A stretch of DNA of 9,371 bases, from positions 1 to 9,371 of the forward strand of contig JAEYUE010000249.1 in NCBI GenBank assembly GCA_023433655.1, written 5' to 3'. The DNA comes from Pseudomonadota bacterium (GTDB taxonomy: Bacteria; Pseudomonadota; Alphaproteobacteria; Caulobacterales; Caulobacteraceae). The position numbers were made by a program, and so were the translations under genes. The notes under the pieces are model-generated. The model did no database searches. It saw nothing but the letters and a program-made list of their open reading frames with translations, and was not told where the DNA came from. Shown piece after piece: positions 1-6,171 of this stretch; the stretch's first letter is position 1, and each line of letters starts with the position of its first letter.

Positions 1-1
1 C

Positions 2-131
2 TACCTGACCCCGACCCTGTACATGATGCAGGTCTACGACCGTGTCGTGCCGACCGGGGGCGTCACCACCCTGGTGCTGATCACCGCGGTCGCCGTCTTC
101 GCCCTCGGGGCGCTGGCCGGTCTGGACGCGC
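2..131 (+). pseudogene. Fragment of type I secretion ABC exporter (PrtD/RsaD-like), membrane segment only
   Basis: Frame 2 is open from the left edge and reads LYMMQVYDRVVPTGG followed by a hydrophobic helix rich in Leu/Val/Ala, ending in GLDA near position 131. The LYM-QVYDRV motif followed by a second membrane helix and a G-L-(D/E)-A-L-R sequence is characteristic of the N-terminal transmembrane domain of PrtD/RsaD/HlyB-type exporters, which export RTX or S-layer proteins from the inner membrane through an adaptor and a TolC-like channel. The expected L-R continuation is missing. After the alanine the frame meets the adaptor gene out of frame and runs as meaningless Pro/Arg-rich sequence to a stop at 503-505. 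The remaining membrane helices and the whole ATPase domain are absent, so no working exporter can be made from here. The 5' end lies outside the window. The family assignment rests on about 43 residues. Confidence 0.7.
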
Positions 132-716
132 CTGCAGATGTCGGGCGTCACCACCGAGATGGCCGAGGACGTCGCCGACCAGCTGCGCCAGATCGACGTC
201 CAGCTGAACGAACTGCGCCCGCGCATGGCCGAGCTGCGCTCCCAGATCGCGCGCAGCGAGGTGCGGGCCCCCGCCACCGGCCAGGTTGTCGGCCTGACCA
301 TCTTCACCCAGGGCGGGGTGATCCAGCCGGGCCAGACCTTGATGGAAATCGTGCCGGCCGACGCCTCGCAGATCATCGTCGCCCAGATCAGCCCCAACGA
401 CGTCGACAACCTGCGCCCGGGACAGACCACCGAGGTCCGCTTCCCCGGCCTGCGAGAACGCAACCCGCCGACCATCCACGGCCGCGTGACCCGCATCTCG
501 GCTGACAGCTTCACGGTCGAGGAGACCGGGGCCAGTTATTTCCGCGCCGAGATCGTCGTCCCCGCCGCCGAGATGGCCAAGCTGGGCCGCGCGGCCAACA
601 CCCTGCGGCCGGGCGCCCCGGTCGAGGTCATCATCCTGCTGCGCAAGCGCACCGCGCTCAGCTACCTGCTCGAGCCCCTGACCAACAACCTCTGGCGCTC
701 CGGCAGCGAGCAGTAG
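129..716 (+). pseudogene. HlyD-family type I secretion periplasmic adaptor, C-terminal fragment
   Basis: Frame 0 encodes the distal part of a membrane fusion protein. It shows the end of the alpha-helical hairpin (QLRQIDVQLNELRPRMAELR), then the SEVRAPATGQVVGL lipoyl half-motif, then QGGVIQPGQTLMEIVP and a beta-barrel region with NDVDNLRPGQ. The C-terminus ends in LLEPLTNNLWRSGSEQ, the usual end of PrtE/RsaE-like adaptors. The N-terminal cytoplasmic tail, the membrane anchor, the first lipoyl half and most of the hairpin are missing, roughly half of a normal protein of about 430-450 residues. An ATG at 138 could restart translation, but the product would lack a membrane anchor. The fragment directly follows the exporter remnant in a different frame, as a deletion that joined adjacent prtD- and prtE-like genes would leave. 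It could instead be an assembly error. The family call is firm; the pseudogene call depends on the junction being real. Confidence 0.75.
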
Positions 717-910
717 CCAGGCAAGGTTGGGGACGCGCACGACTTTTTCCGGCCGCGCCGTCTGGCCTGCGAGCGCGAAAGTGGCGTGTGTACCCACCTT
801 GCCCGCGACCCCCGGCCCCGGACGACGATGACGGACGTCCGACCTCCGCCTCTCGACTTACGCGGCGTCATCACGGAATGTTACAGCTCCTCCCCTCCCC
901 AGGAGCCCCC

Positions 911-3013
911 ATGCCCATGACGCCCCGCGCCGGACTGCAGGTCGCCGACGACCTCGCCGCCTTCATCGAGAGCGAAGTGCTGCCCGGCCTCGATCTCGCT
1001 GCGGAGGCCTTCTGGTCCGGCGCCGCCGACGTCTTCGCCCGCTTCGCCCCGGAGAATCGCCGCCTGCTGGCTGTGCGCGACGACCTCCAGCGCCGCATCG
1101 ACGACTGGCACGCAGCGCGGCGGGGCCGCCCGCACGATCCATCCGCAACGGAGTCCTTCCTGCGCGACCTCGGCTACCTCGTCGACGAGCCGGCGCCCTT
1201 CGCCATCGGCACGACCAATGTCGATCCCGAGGTGGCGACCCTCGCCGGCCCGCAGCTGGTGGTGCCTGCGCTCAACGCCCGTTTCGTGCTCAATGCCGCC
1301 AACGCCCGCTGGGGCAGCCTGTACGACGCCCTGTACGGCACGGACGCCCTTGGCGACCCGCCCGCCGGCGGCGGCTACGACCCCGCCCGGGGCGCCCGCG
1401 TCGTCGACCGCGCCAAGGCCTTCCTCGACGAGGCCGTTCCCCTTGCCGACGGCTCATGGGCCGACCTGTCCGGCCCCGACGCCATTGCCCTGCGCGACCC
1501 GGCCCAGCAGATCGGCCGCACCGCCCGCTCGCGCCTGTTCCGCCACCACGGCCTGCACATCGAGGTGGTCTTCGACCAGGACCACCCGATCGGCCGCACC
1601 GACCCGGCCGGCGTCAGCGACATCATCCTGGAAGCCGCGCTCTCGACCATCGTCGACCTCGAGGATTCGGTCGCCGCCGTGGACGCGTCCGACAAGGTCG
1701 CCGCCTACCGCAACTGGCTCGGCCTGATGAAGGGCGACCTCCAGGACACCTTCGAGAAGGGCGGAAAGCCCCTGACCCGATCCCTCTCCCCCGACCGGGA
1801 ATTCACCGCGCCGGACGGCTCCATCGTCACCCTTCCCGGCCGCGCCCTGCTGTTCGTGCGCAACGTCGGCCACCTGATGACCACTCCGGCGGTCATCCTC
1901 CCCGACGGCTCCGAGGCGCCGGAGGGCATCCTCGACGCCCTCGTCACCGGCCTGATCGCCCTGCACGACCTCAAGGGCCTCGGCCGCTTCCGCAACAGCC
2001 GGGCCGGCTCGGTCTACATCGTCAAGCCGAAGATGCACGGACCCGAGGAGTGCGCCTTCACCGATGCCCTGTTCGACGCCGTCGAAGACATCCTGGGCAT
2101 GGCCCGCCACACCCTGAAGATCGGAGTCATGGACGAGGAGCGCCGCACCTCGGCCAATCTCGCCGCCTGCATCCGCGCCGTGAAGGACCGCATCGTCTTC
2201 ATCAACACCGGCTTCCTCGACCGCACCGGCGACGAGATCCACACCGCCATGCAGGCCGGTCCGGTGGTCCGCAAGAATGACATCAAGTCCACCGACTGGA
2301 TCGCCGCCTACGAGGCGCGCAACGCCGCCATCGGCCTGGCCTGCAGCCTCGACGGCAAGGCCCAGATCGGCAAGGGCATGTGGGCCGCCCCCGATCGGAT
2401 GGCCGACATGCTGGCGCAGAAGGCGGCCCATCCGCAGACCGGGGCCAACACCGCCTGGGTGCCGTCCCCGACGGCGGCGACCCTCCACGCCCTGCACTAC
2501 CACCAGACCGACGTCTTCGCCCTCCGCCCGGAGATCGCCGCCCGCCCGGTCCCCGGCCTCGACGCCCTGCTGACGCCCCCGCTGGCCGCCGGCCGCAACT
2601 GGCCCGGGCAGGAGATCGCCGAGGAACTCGACAACAACGCCCAGGGCCTGCTCGGCTACGTCGTCCGCTGGATCGACCAGGGCGTCGGCTGCTCCAAGGT
2701 CCCCGACATCCACGACGTCGGCCTGATGGAGGACCGCGCCACCCTGCGCATCTCCTCCCAGCACATGGCCAACTGGTTGCTGCACGGCGTCTGCACCGCC
2801 GAACAGGTCGACGCCGCCCTCCTGCGCATGGCGGCCAAGGTCGACGCCCAGAACGCAGGCGATCCTCTCTACCGCCCGATGGCCCCCGATCCGGCCGGCA
2901 GCCTCGCCTTCCAGGCCGCCCGCGCCCTGGTCTTCGAGGGAACGGCCCAGCCCAACGGCTACACCGAACCCCTGCTCCACGCCTTCCGCGCCCGGGCCAA
3001 GGCGAGCCGCTGA
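911..3013 (+). CDS. glcB: Malate synthase G
   Basis: Condenses glyoxylate with acetyl-CoA to malate in the cytosol, serving the glyoxylate shunt and glycolate/glyoxylate use. The 700-residue product is slightly shorter than E. coli GlcB (about 723) and matches it almost throughout from GLHIEVVFDQDHPIGRTDPA onward. By motif alignment, the catalytic residues are in place: Arg317 in RNVGHLM, Mg ligands Glu409 (MDEERRT) and Asp437 (FLDRTGDE), Cys594 in GCSKVPDI, and the catalytic base Asp608 in MEDRATLRISSQH. IGKGMWA and NTAWVPSPTAATLHALHYH are also conserved. The start at 911 is chosen because AGGAG at 901-905 lies 5 bases upstream and the product then begins MPMTPRAGLQVADDLAAFI. The next in-frame ATG (917) would give 11-base spacing, and the longer upstream reading frame is low-complexity. 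It stands alone; no isocitrate lyase is beside it. Regulation is not evident from the 717-910 gap. Confidence 0.97.
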   Translation: MPMTPRAGLQVADDLAAFIESEVLPGLDLAAEAFWSGAADVFARFAPENRRLLAVRDDLQRRIDDWHAARRGRPHDPSATESFLRDLGYLVDEPAPFAIGTTNVDPEVATLAGPQLVVPALNARFVLNAANARWGSLYDALYGTDALGDPPAGGGYDPARGARVVDRAKAFLDEAVPLADGSWADLSGPDAIALRDPAQQIGRTARSRLFRHHGLHIEVVFDQDHPIGRTDPAGVSDIILEAALSTIVDLEDSVAAVDASDKVAAYRNWLGLMKGDLQDTFEKGGKPLTRSLSPDREFTAPDGSIVTLPGRALLFVRNVGHLMTTPAVILPDGSEAPEGILDALVTGLIALHDLKGLGRFRNSRAGSVYIVKPKMHGPEECAFTDALFDAVEDILGMARHTLKIGVMDEERRTSANLAACIRAVKDRIVFINTGFLDRTGDEIHTAMQAGPVVRKNDIKSTDWIAAYEARNAAIGLACSLDGKAQIGKGMWAAPDRMADMLAQKAAHPQTGANTAWVPSPTAATLHALHYHQTDVFALRPEIAARPVPGLDALLTPPLAAGRNWPGQEIAEELDNNAQGLLGYVVRWIDQGVGCSKVPDIHDVGLMEDRATLRISSQHMANWLLHGVCTAEQVDAALLRMAAKVDAQNAGDPLYRPMAPDPAGSLAFQAARALVFEGTAQPNGYTEPLLHAFRARAKASR

Positions 3014-3057
3014 CTCCCTCGCCTTGACTTGGCCGCATTGACCCCTCACCTTCCGCT

Positions 3058-3245
3058 GCATCGCACCATGCGATGTCCGGCGCGCTCCAGCGCGTGAGGG
3101 TTCCTCGCGGAACCTGTCTGTAGAAGCGCCCGGCTCCTCAAGATCATTCGTCGCCACATCACGCGGGGCGACGCCGTTTCCCGCCCTCGACAGGGCCGGA
3201 GGCGCGCGTCGGACCCGGCGAGACCGGCCGTGCGCGTCTTCGCAC
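3058..3245 (+). other. Hairpin-rich stretch upstream of the RNA helicase gene (possible structured leader)
   Basis: Between glcB and rhlE there is a run of short inverted repeats: CATCGCA/TGCGATG at 3059-3065 and 3069-3075 (3-base loop), CGCGC/GCGCG at 3081-3085 and 3090-3094 (4-base loop), GGTTCC/GGAACC at 3099-3104 and 3109-3114 (TCGC loop), CGTCGCC/GGCGACG at 3149-3155 and 3167-3173 (11-base loop), GCCCT/AGGGC at 3183-3187 and 3192-3196, and GTGCG/CGCAC at 3230-3234 and 3241-3245, just before the start codon. None is followed by a T-run, so these are not typical intrinsic terminators, although the first could stabilise the glcB transcript end. DEAD-box helicase genes in other bacteria can have long structured, cold-responsive leaders, so a leader role is plausible. 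GC-rich DNA forms hairpins by chance, hence moderate confidence. Confidence 0.4.
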
Positions 3246-3258
3246 ATGAAAGACGACC

Positions 3259-4749
3259 GTGAGCCACAAGACCTTTGACTCAATGAACCTCAACCCGGCC
3301 CTGCTGCAGGCGCTGGCGTCCGAGGGCTATACGACCCCCACCCCGATCCAGCAGCAGGCCATCCCCGACGTCATGGCCGGCAAGGACCTGCTGGGCATCG
3401 CCCAGACCGGCACCGGCAAGACCGCGGCCTTCGCCCTGCCGATCCTGCACCGCCTCGCCGCCAACCGCGTCGCCCCGGTGCCGCGCACCACCCGCGTGCT
3501 GGTGCTGTCGCCGACCCGGGAACTGGCCACCCAGATCGGCGAAAGCTTCAAGGCCTACGGCAAGCACCTCGGCTTCCGCGTCGCCGTCATCTTCGGCGGC
3601 GTGAAGTACGGTCCGCAGGAGCGCGCCCTGCAGCAGGGTCTCGACGTCCTCGTGGCCGCCCCCGGCCGCCTGCTCGACCACCTGCAGCAGAAGACCTTGG
3701 ACCTCAGCCGCACCGAGATCTTCGTCCTCGACGAGGCCGACCAGATGCTGGACCTCGGCTTCATCAAGCCGATCCGCCAGATCGTCAGCCGCATCCCGGC
3801 CAAGCGCCAGAACCTGTTCTTCTCGGCCACCATGCCCTCGGAGATCGGCAAGCTGGCCGGCGAACTGCTCAAGGATCCGGTCAAGGTCCAGGTGACGCCG
3901 CAGGCCACCACCGTGCAGCGCATCAACCAGTCGGTGATCTGGATCGAACAGGGCCGCAAGCGCGCCCTGCTGACCGAGATGTTCTCCGACCCGACCTTCA
4001 CCCGCTGCCTGGTGTTCACCAAGACCAAGCACGGCGCCGACAAGGTCGCCGCCTACCTCGAGGCCGGCGGCGTCGAGGCCGGGGCCATCCACGGCAACAA
4101 GAGCCAGCCCCAGCGTGAACGCACGCTCGAAGCCTTCAAGAAGGGCAAGCTGCGCGTTCTGGTCGCCACCGACATCGCCGCCCGCGGCATCGACGTCGAC
4201 GGCGTCTCGCACGTGGTCAATTTCGAACTGCCGTTCGTGCCCGAGGCCTACGTCCACCGCATCGGCCGGACCGCCCGCGCCGGCGCCGACGGCACAGCGA
4301 TCAGCTTCGTGGCCGGCGACGAGATGAAGCTGCTGCGCGATATCGAGAAGGTGACCCGCCAGAAGATCCCCGCCATCGACCGCCGCAACGACAAGCAGTT
4401 GGCCCAGCTCGACGCCTCGATCATGGCCTCGGGGGTCGGCAAGAAGGCCACCCTGCCCGAGCGTGAGGGCGGCGACCGCAACGAAGGCGGCCGCGGCCGG
4501 CGCAACCCGCGCCGCGACGGCGTCAAGCTCGAGGGCGGCGGCCAGCCCCACCGCGTCCGCAAGGGCCGGGCGGCGGACGCCCGCCCGACGCCGGAACGGG
4601 CCTACGACCCGATGGCCGGCGAACGCCCGCGTCAGGTCAACAACGATCCGCGCGGCCGGTCCGAGCCCAAGCCGGTCGGCGAGCTGAAGCGCCGTCCCCG
4701 CCGCCGCCGCCCGTCCAACGGCGGCAAGGGCTTCGCCGCCAGGGGCTGA
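3259..4749 (+). CDS. rhlE: DEAD-box ATP-dependent RNA helicase, RhlE type
   Basis: Unwinds structured RNA using ATP; family members act in ribosome assembly, in RNA turnover with the degradosome, and in cold adaptation. The 496-residue product has all core motifs in order: the Q motif (TPTPIQQQAIP), Walker A AQTGTGKT at residues 48-55, PTRELATQI, APGRL, DEAD at 158-161, SAT at 189-191, LVFTKTK, ATDIAARGIDVD, and HRIGRTARAG from residue 333. From about residue 405 the tail is low-complexity, rich in Arg, Gly and Pro, and ends in RRPRRRRPSNGGKGFAARG, which suits non-specific RNA or protein contacts. The GTG at 3259 is taken as start because an in-frame stop at 3247-3249 rules out anything longer, and the product then opens with MSHKTFDSMNLNPALLQAL, as in relatives. 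ATG 3283 is a shorter alternative. The ribosome binding site is weak. RhlE versus another DEAD-box subgroup is judged from overall layout only. Confidence 0.93.
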   Translation: MSHKTFDSMNLNPALLQALASEGYTTPTPIQQQAIPDVMAGKDLLGIAQTGTGKTAAFALPILHRLAANRVAPVPRTTRVLVLSPTRELATQIGESFKAYGKHLGFRVAVIFGGVKYGPQERALQQGLDVLVAAPGRLLDHLQQKTLDLSRTEIFVLDEADQMLDLGFIKPIRQIVSRIPAKRQNLFFSATMPSEIGKLAGELLKDPVKVQVTPQATTVQRINQSVIWIEQGRKRALLTEMFSDPTFTRCLVFTKTKHGADKVAAYLEAGGVEAGAIHGNKSQPQRERTLEAFKKGKLRVLVATDIAARGIDVDGVSHVVNFELPFVPEAYVHRIGRTARAGADGTAISFVAGDEMKLLRDIEKVTRQKIPAIDRRNDKQLAQLDASIMASGVGKKATLPEREGGDRNEGGRGRRNPRRDGVKLEGGGQPHRVRKGRAADARPTPERAYDPMAGERPRQVNNDPRGRSEPKPVGELKRRPRRRRPSNGGKGFAARG

Positions 4750-4770
4750 GGCCCGGCTGCTGAAATGAAA

Positions 4771-4805
4771 GACGCCCGCCGGGTCTCCCCGGCGGGCGTT
4801 TCCTT
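4771..4805. terminator. Bidirectional intrinsic terminator between rhlE and ctrA
   Basis: A perfect 12-bp stem is formed by 4772-4783 (ACGCCCGCCGGG) and 4788-4799 (CCCGGCGGGCGT) around a TCTC loop. On the plus strand it is followed by TTTCCTTGTT, serving rhlE, whose stop is 22 bases upstream. On the minus strand it is followed by a T-rich stretch (CTTTCATTTC), serving ctrA, which ends at 4824. Both genes converge on it, so one hairpin probably stops both transcripts. Confidence 0.9.
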
Positions 4806-4823
4806 GTTCGATTGTCCGCCCGG

Positions 4824-5525
4824 TCAGGCGGCGGCGCTGACCGCGCCCTCGGCCGGGTCGCGCAGGACGTAGCCGCGGCCCCAGACGGTTTCGATGTAGT
4901 GCTTGCCGCCGGCGGCCGTGGCGAGCTTCTTGCGCAGCTTGCAGATGAAGACGTCGATGATCTTCAGCTCCGGCTCGTCCATGCCGCCGTACAGGTGGTT
5001 GAGGAACATCTCCTTGGTCAGGGTGGTGCCCTTGCGCAGGGAGAGGAGCTCCAGCATCTGGTACTCCTTGCCGGTCAGGTGAACGCGGTGGCCGTTCACC
5101 TCGACGGTCTTGGCGTCCAGGTTCACCGCGATTTCGCCGGTGTGGATGATCGCCTGGGCGTGGCCCTTGGAGCGACGCACCACGGCGTGGACGCGGGCGA
5201 TCAGCTCGTCCTTGTGGAACGGTTTGGTCATGTAGTCGTCGGCGCCGCCGCCGAAGGTCTTGACCTTGGTCTCGATCTCCGAGGTGCCCGAGAGGATCAT
5301 CACCGGCGTATTGACCTTGCCGACGCGCAGCTGACGCAGCACCTCGAGGCCGTTCATGTCAGGCAGGTTCAGGTCCAGCAGGATCAGGTCGTAGTCATAG
5401 ATCTTGCCGAGATCGATGCCTTCCTCGCCGAGATCGGTGGTGTAGACGTTGAAGCCTTCCGACTTCAGCATCAGTTCGATGCTCTGCGCCGTCGCATGAT
5501 CATCTTCGATAAGCAGGACGCGCAT
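4824..5525 (-). CDS. ctrA: Cell-cycle master response regulator CtrA
   Basis: OmpR/PhoB-type transcription factor that, when phosphorylated, silences the replication origin and activates many division, motility and polarity genes in Caulobacter and relatives. The 233-residue product has a receiver domain (about 1-120) with acidic pocket E7-D8-D9, phospho-acceptor Asp51 in LLLDLNLPDMNG, Ser79 and Lys101, and then a winged-helix domain (about 125-225) with LTGKEYQMLELLSLRKGTT and IIDVFICKLRKKL. The C-terminus ends in Ala-Ala-Ala, matching the terminal-alanine signal for ClpXP proteolysis known in Caulobacter CtrA. The ATG at 5525 has a strong GGAGGGG ribosome binding site (5531-5537, 5-base spacing). 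Its upstream region carries TTAA boxes and a GANTC cluster, which suggests autoregulation and control by DNA methylation as in Caulobacter. It converges with rhlE across a shared terminator and diverges from the DnaA-like/DUF6456 operon. Confidence 0.98.
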   Translation of the reverse strand: MRVLLIEDDHATAQSIELMLKSEGFNVYTTDLGEEGIDLGKIYDYDLILLDLNLPDMNGLEVLRQLRVGKVNTPVMILSGTSEIETKVKTFGGGADDYMTKPFHKDELIARVHAVVRRSKGHAQAIIHTGEIAVNLDAKTVEVNGHRVHLTGKEYQMLELLSLRKGTTLTKEMFLNHLYGGMDEPELKIIDVFICKLRKKLATAAGGKHYIETVWGRGYVLRDPAEGAVSAAA

Positions 5526-5593
5526 TGATGCCCCTCCAGGCAGAGCTTGGCTATAATGTAACTGCCCCGTTTCGGGGTAACCTTGTTCGGACG

Positions 5594-5623
5594 TTAACGG
5601 CGGAAAAACTTAAGAAGGGTTAA
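5594..5623 (-). promoter_or_regulatory. Predicted CtrA-binding sites upstream of ctrA
   Basis: TTAA occurs at 5594-5597, 5610-5613 and 5620-5623. The last two form TTAA-N6-TTAA, close to the CtrA consensus of two TTAA half-sites about 7 bases apart. At an assumed 70% GC, TTAA should occur about once per 2,000 bases, so three in 30 bases is striking. The sites lie about 70-100 bases upstream of the ctrA start codon, where the autoactivated P2 promoter would be expected by analogy with Caulobacter. I see no clear -10 element to pair with them. Confidence 0.65.
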
Positions 5624-5638
5624 CGCCTGTCCCAAAAC

Positions 5639-5682
5639 GAATCGTAGGCTGATTTGCGAATCGGCGTCGAGAGTCCCGAGTC
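5639..5682. promoter_or_regulatory. Cluster of four CcrM (GANTC) methylation sites
   Basis: GANTC sites lie at 5639-5643 (GAATC), 5658-5662 (GAATC), 5671-5675 (GAGTC) and 5678-5682 (GAGTC). At an assumed 70% GC about one per 360 bases is expected, so four in 44 bases is a strong cluster. In Caulobacter the P1 promoter of ctrA is silenced by full methylation of a GANTC site and activated through GcrA after the fork passes. The same logic likely applies here, and the sites are equally placed to influence the divergent operon at 5818. Confidence 0.7.
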
Positions 5683-5699
5683 AACCGGCGGCGTTTTTC

Positions 5700-5713
5700 T
5701 TAACCTTTCTTAC
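5700..5713. promoter_or_regulatory. Possible imperfect CtrA box between ctrA and the DnaA-like gene
   Basis: TTAA (5700-5703), six bases, then TTAC (5710-5713), preceded by a T5C run. It resembles the TTAA-N6-TTAA pair at 5610-5623 but the second half is imperfect. It lies 105 bases upstream of the DnaA-like gene start, so it may serve either gene. A -10-like TATATT follows at 5756-5761 on the plus strand, but no matching -35 was found. Confidence 0.4.
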
Positions 5714-5817
5714 CCCGACCCCGTTCGTGCGTCCGATTTCGACGGATCGTAGACATATATTCCTATCCTCGATGGCGCCCGCGACGGTGCGCCGCCGATG
5801 AGGATGGGAGCAGGACG

Positions 5818-6171
5818 ATGGAAGGGTATCAGGTGCCGGTCCGGCGCGAGGATCAGGTCAGGGCCGGTCTGGCGCTGGAACTGGTTGCGGCGTCCACGGG
5901 GGTGCCGAAGGAGGTCATGCAGCTGCGCAGCCGGCTGGACGGGCGGGCGTGCCGGGCCCGGTGGCTGGCCATGTATCTGTCCTACGTCACCTTTGGCTGG
6001 CCGATGGACCGCGTCGCCCACGCCTTCGGCCTCAACCGTTCGACAGCGGCGGCGGCCTGCCGCTGGGCCGAGGACGGACGCGACCTGCCGCCGGTGGACG
6101 ACCTCTTGGAGCGCCTCGAACGTTGCGCCCGGGCCGTGCTGGAGGCGCCGGCCTGCGAGCTGCCGGCATGA
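5818..6171 (+). CDS. Small DNA-binding protein resembling DnaA domain IV (orphan helix-turn-helix)
   Basis: The 117-residue product has a central segment, about residues 46-102, with the DnaA C-terminal domain pattern: R-x-x-A-M-Y-L at 48-54, a hydrophobic spacer (TFGWPMDRVAHAFG), then GLNRSTAAAACR at 71-82 where DnaA has G-R-D-H-T-T-V-L-H-A-C-R, and a trailing LERLER helix. There is no AAA+ domain or ATP motif, so it is not an initiator ATPase. The D-H-T triad that reads the DnaA box is N-R-S here, so a different DNA target is likely. Function is unknown; a regulator acting in replication or cell-cycle control is an inference from its fold and its position divergent from ctrA. The ATG at 5818 follows GGGAG and AGGA upstream. 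Its stop overlaps the next start (ATGA at 6168-6171), indicating translational coupling with the DUF6456-type gene. A -10-like TATATT lies at 5756-5761. Confidence 0.8.
   Translation: MEGYQVPVRREDQVRAGLALELVAASTGVPKEVMQLRSRLDGRACRARWLAMYLSYVTFGWPMDRVAHAFGLNRSTAAAACRWAEDGRDLPPVDDLLERLERCARAVLEAPACELPA

Noticed and set aside
23..505. Plus-strand 160-codon frame as one gene
   Set aside because: Only the first 37 or so codons look like a real protein (ABC exporter); the rest is the adaptor gene read in the wrong frame.
720..803. GGCAAGGT (720-727) and ACCTTGCC (796-803) as a stem
   Set aside because: The 8-bp arms are 68 bases apart with no T-run after them; too weak for a terminator and likely chance.
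3059..3075. Hairpin CATCGCA/TGCGATG as the glcB terminator
   Set aside because: The stem is only 7 bp and is followed by GC-rich sequence rather than a T-run, so it is listed only as part of the hairpin-rich stretch.
1454..3283. 609-codon open frame on the minus strand opposite glcB
   Set aside because: It is antisense to a well-conserved malate synthase, has Gly/Val/Asp/Arg-rich composition typical of GC-rich shadow frames, and shows no recognisable motif.
3280..4551. 423-codon open frame on the minus strand opposite rhlE
   Set aside because: Shadow of the helicase gene: repetitive Gly/Leu/Ala/Asp composition, no motif, and the plus strand carries every DEAD-box motif.
4812..5528. 238-codon open frame on the plus strand opposite ctrA
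   Set aside because: It spans almost exactly the ctrA gene, whose protein is unmistakable, and reads as a Val/Asp/Leu/Gln-rich artefact.
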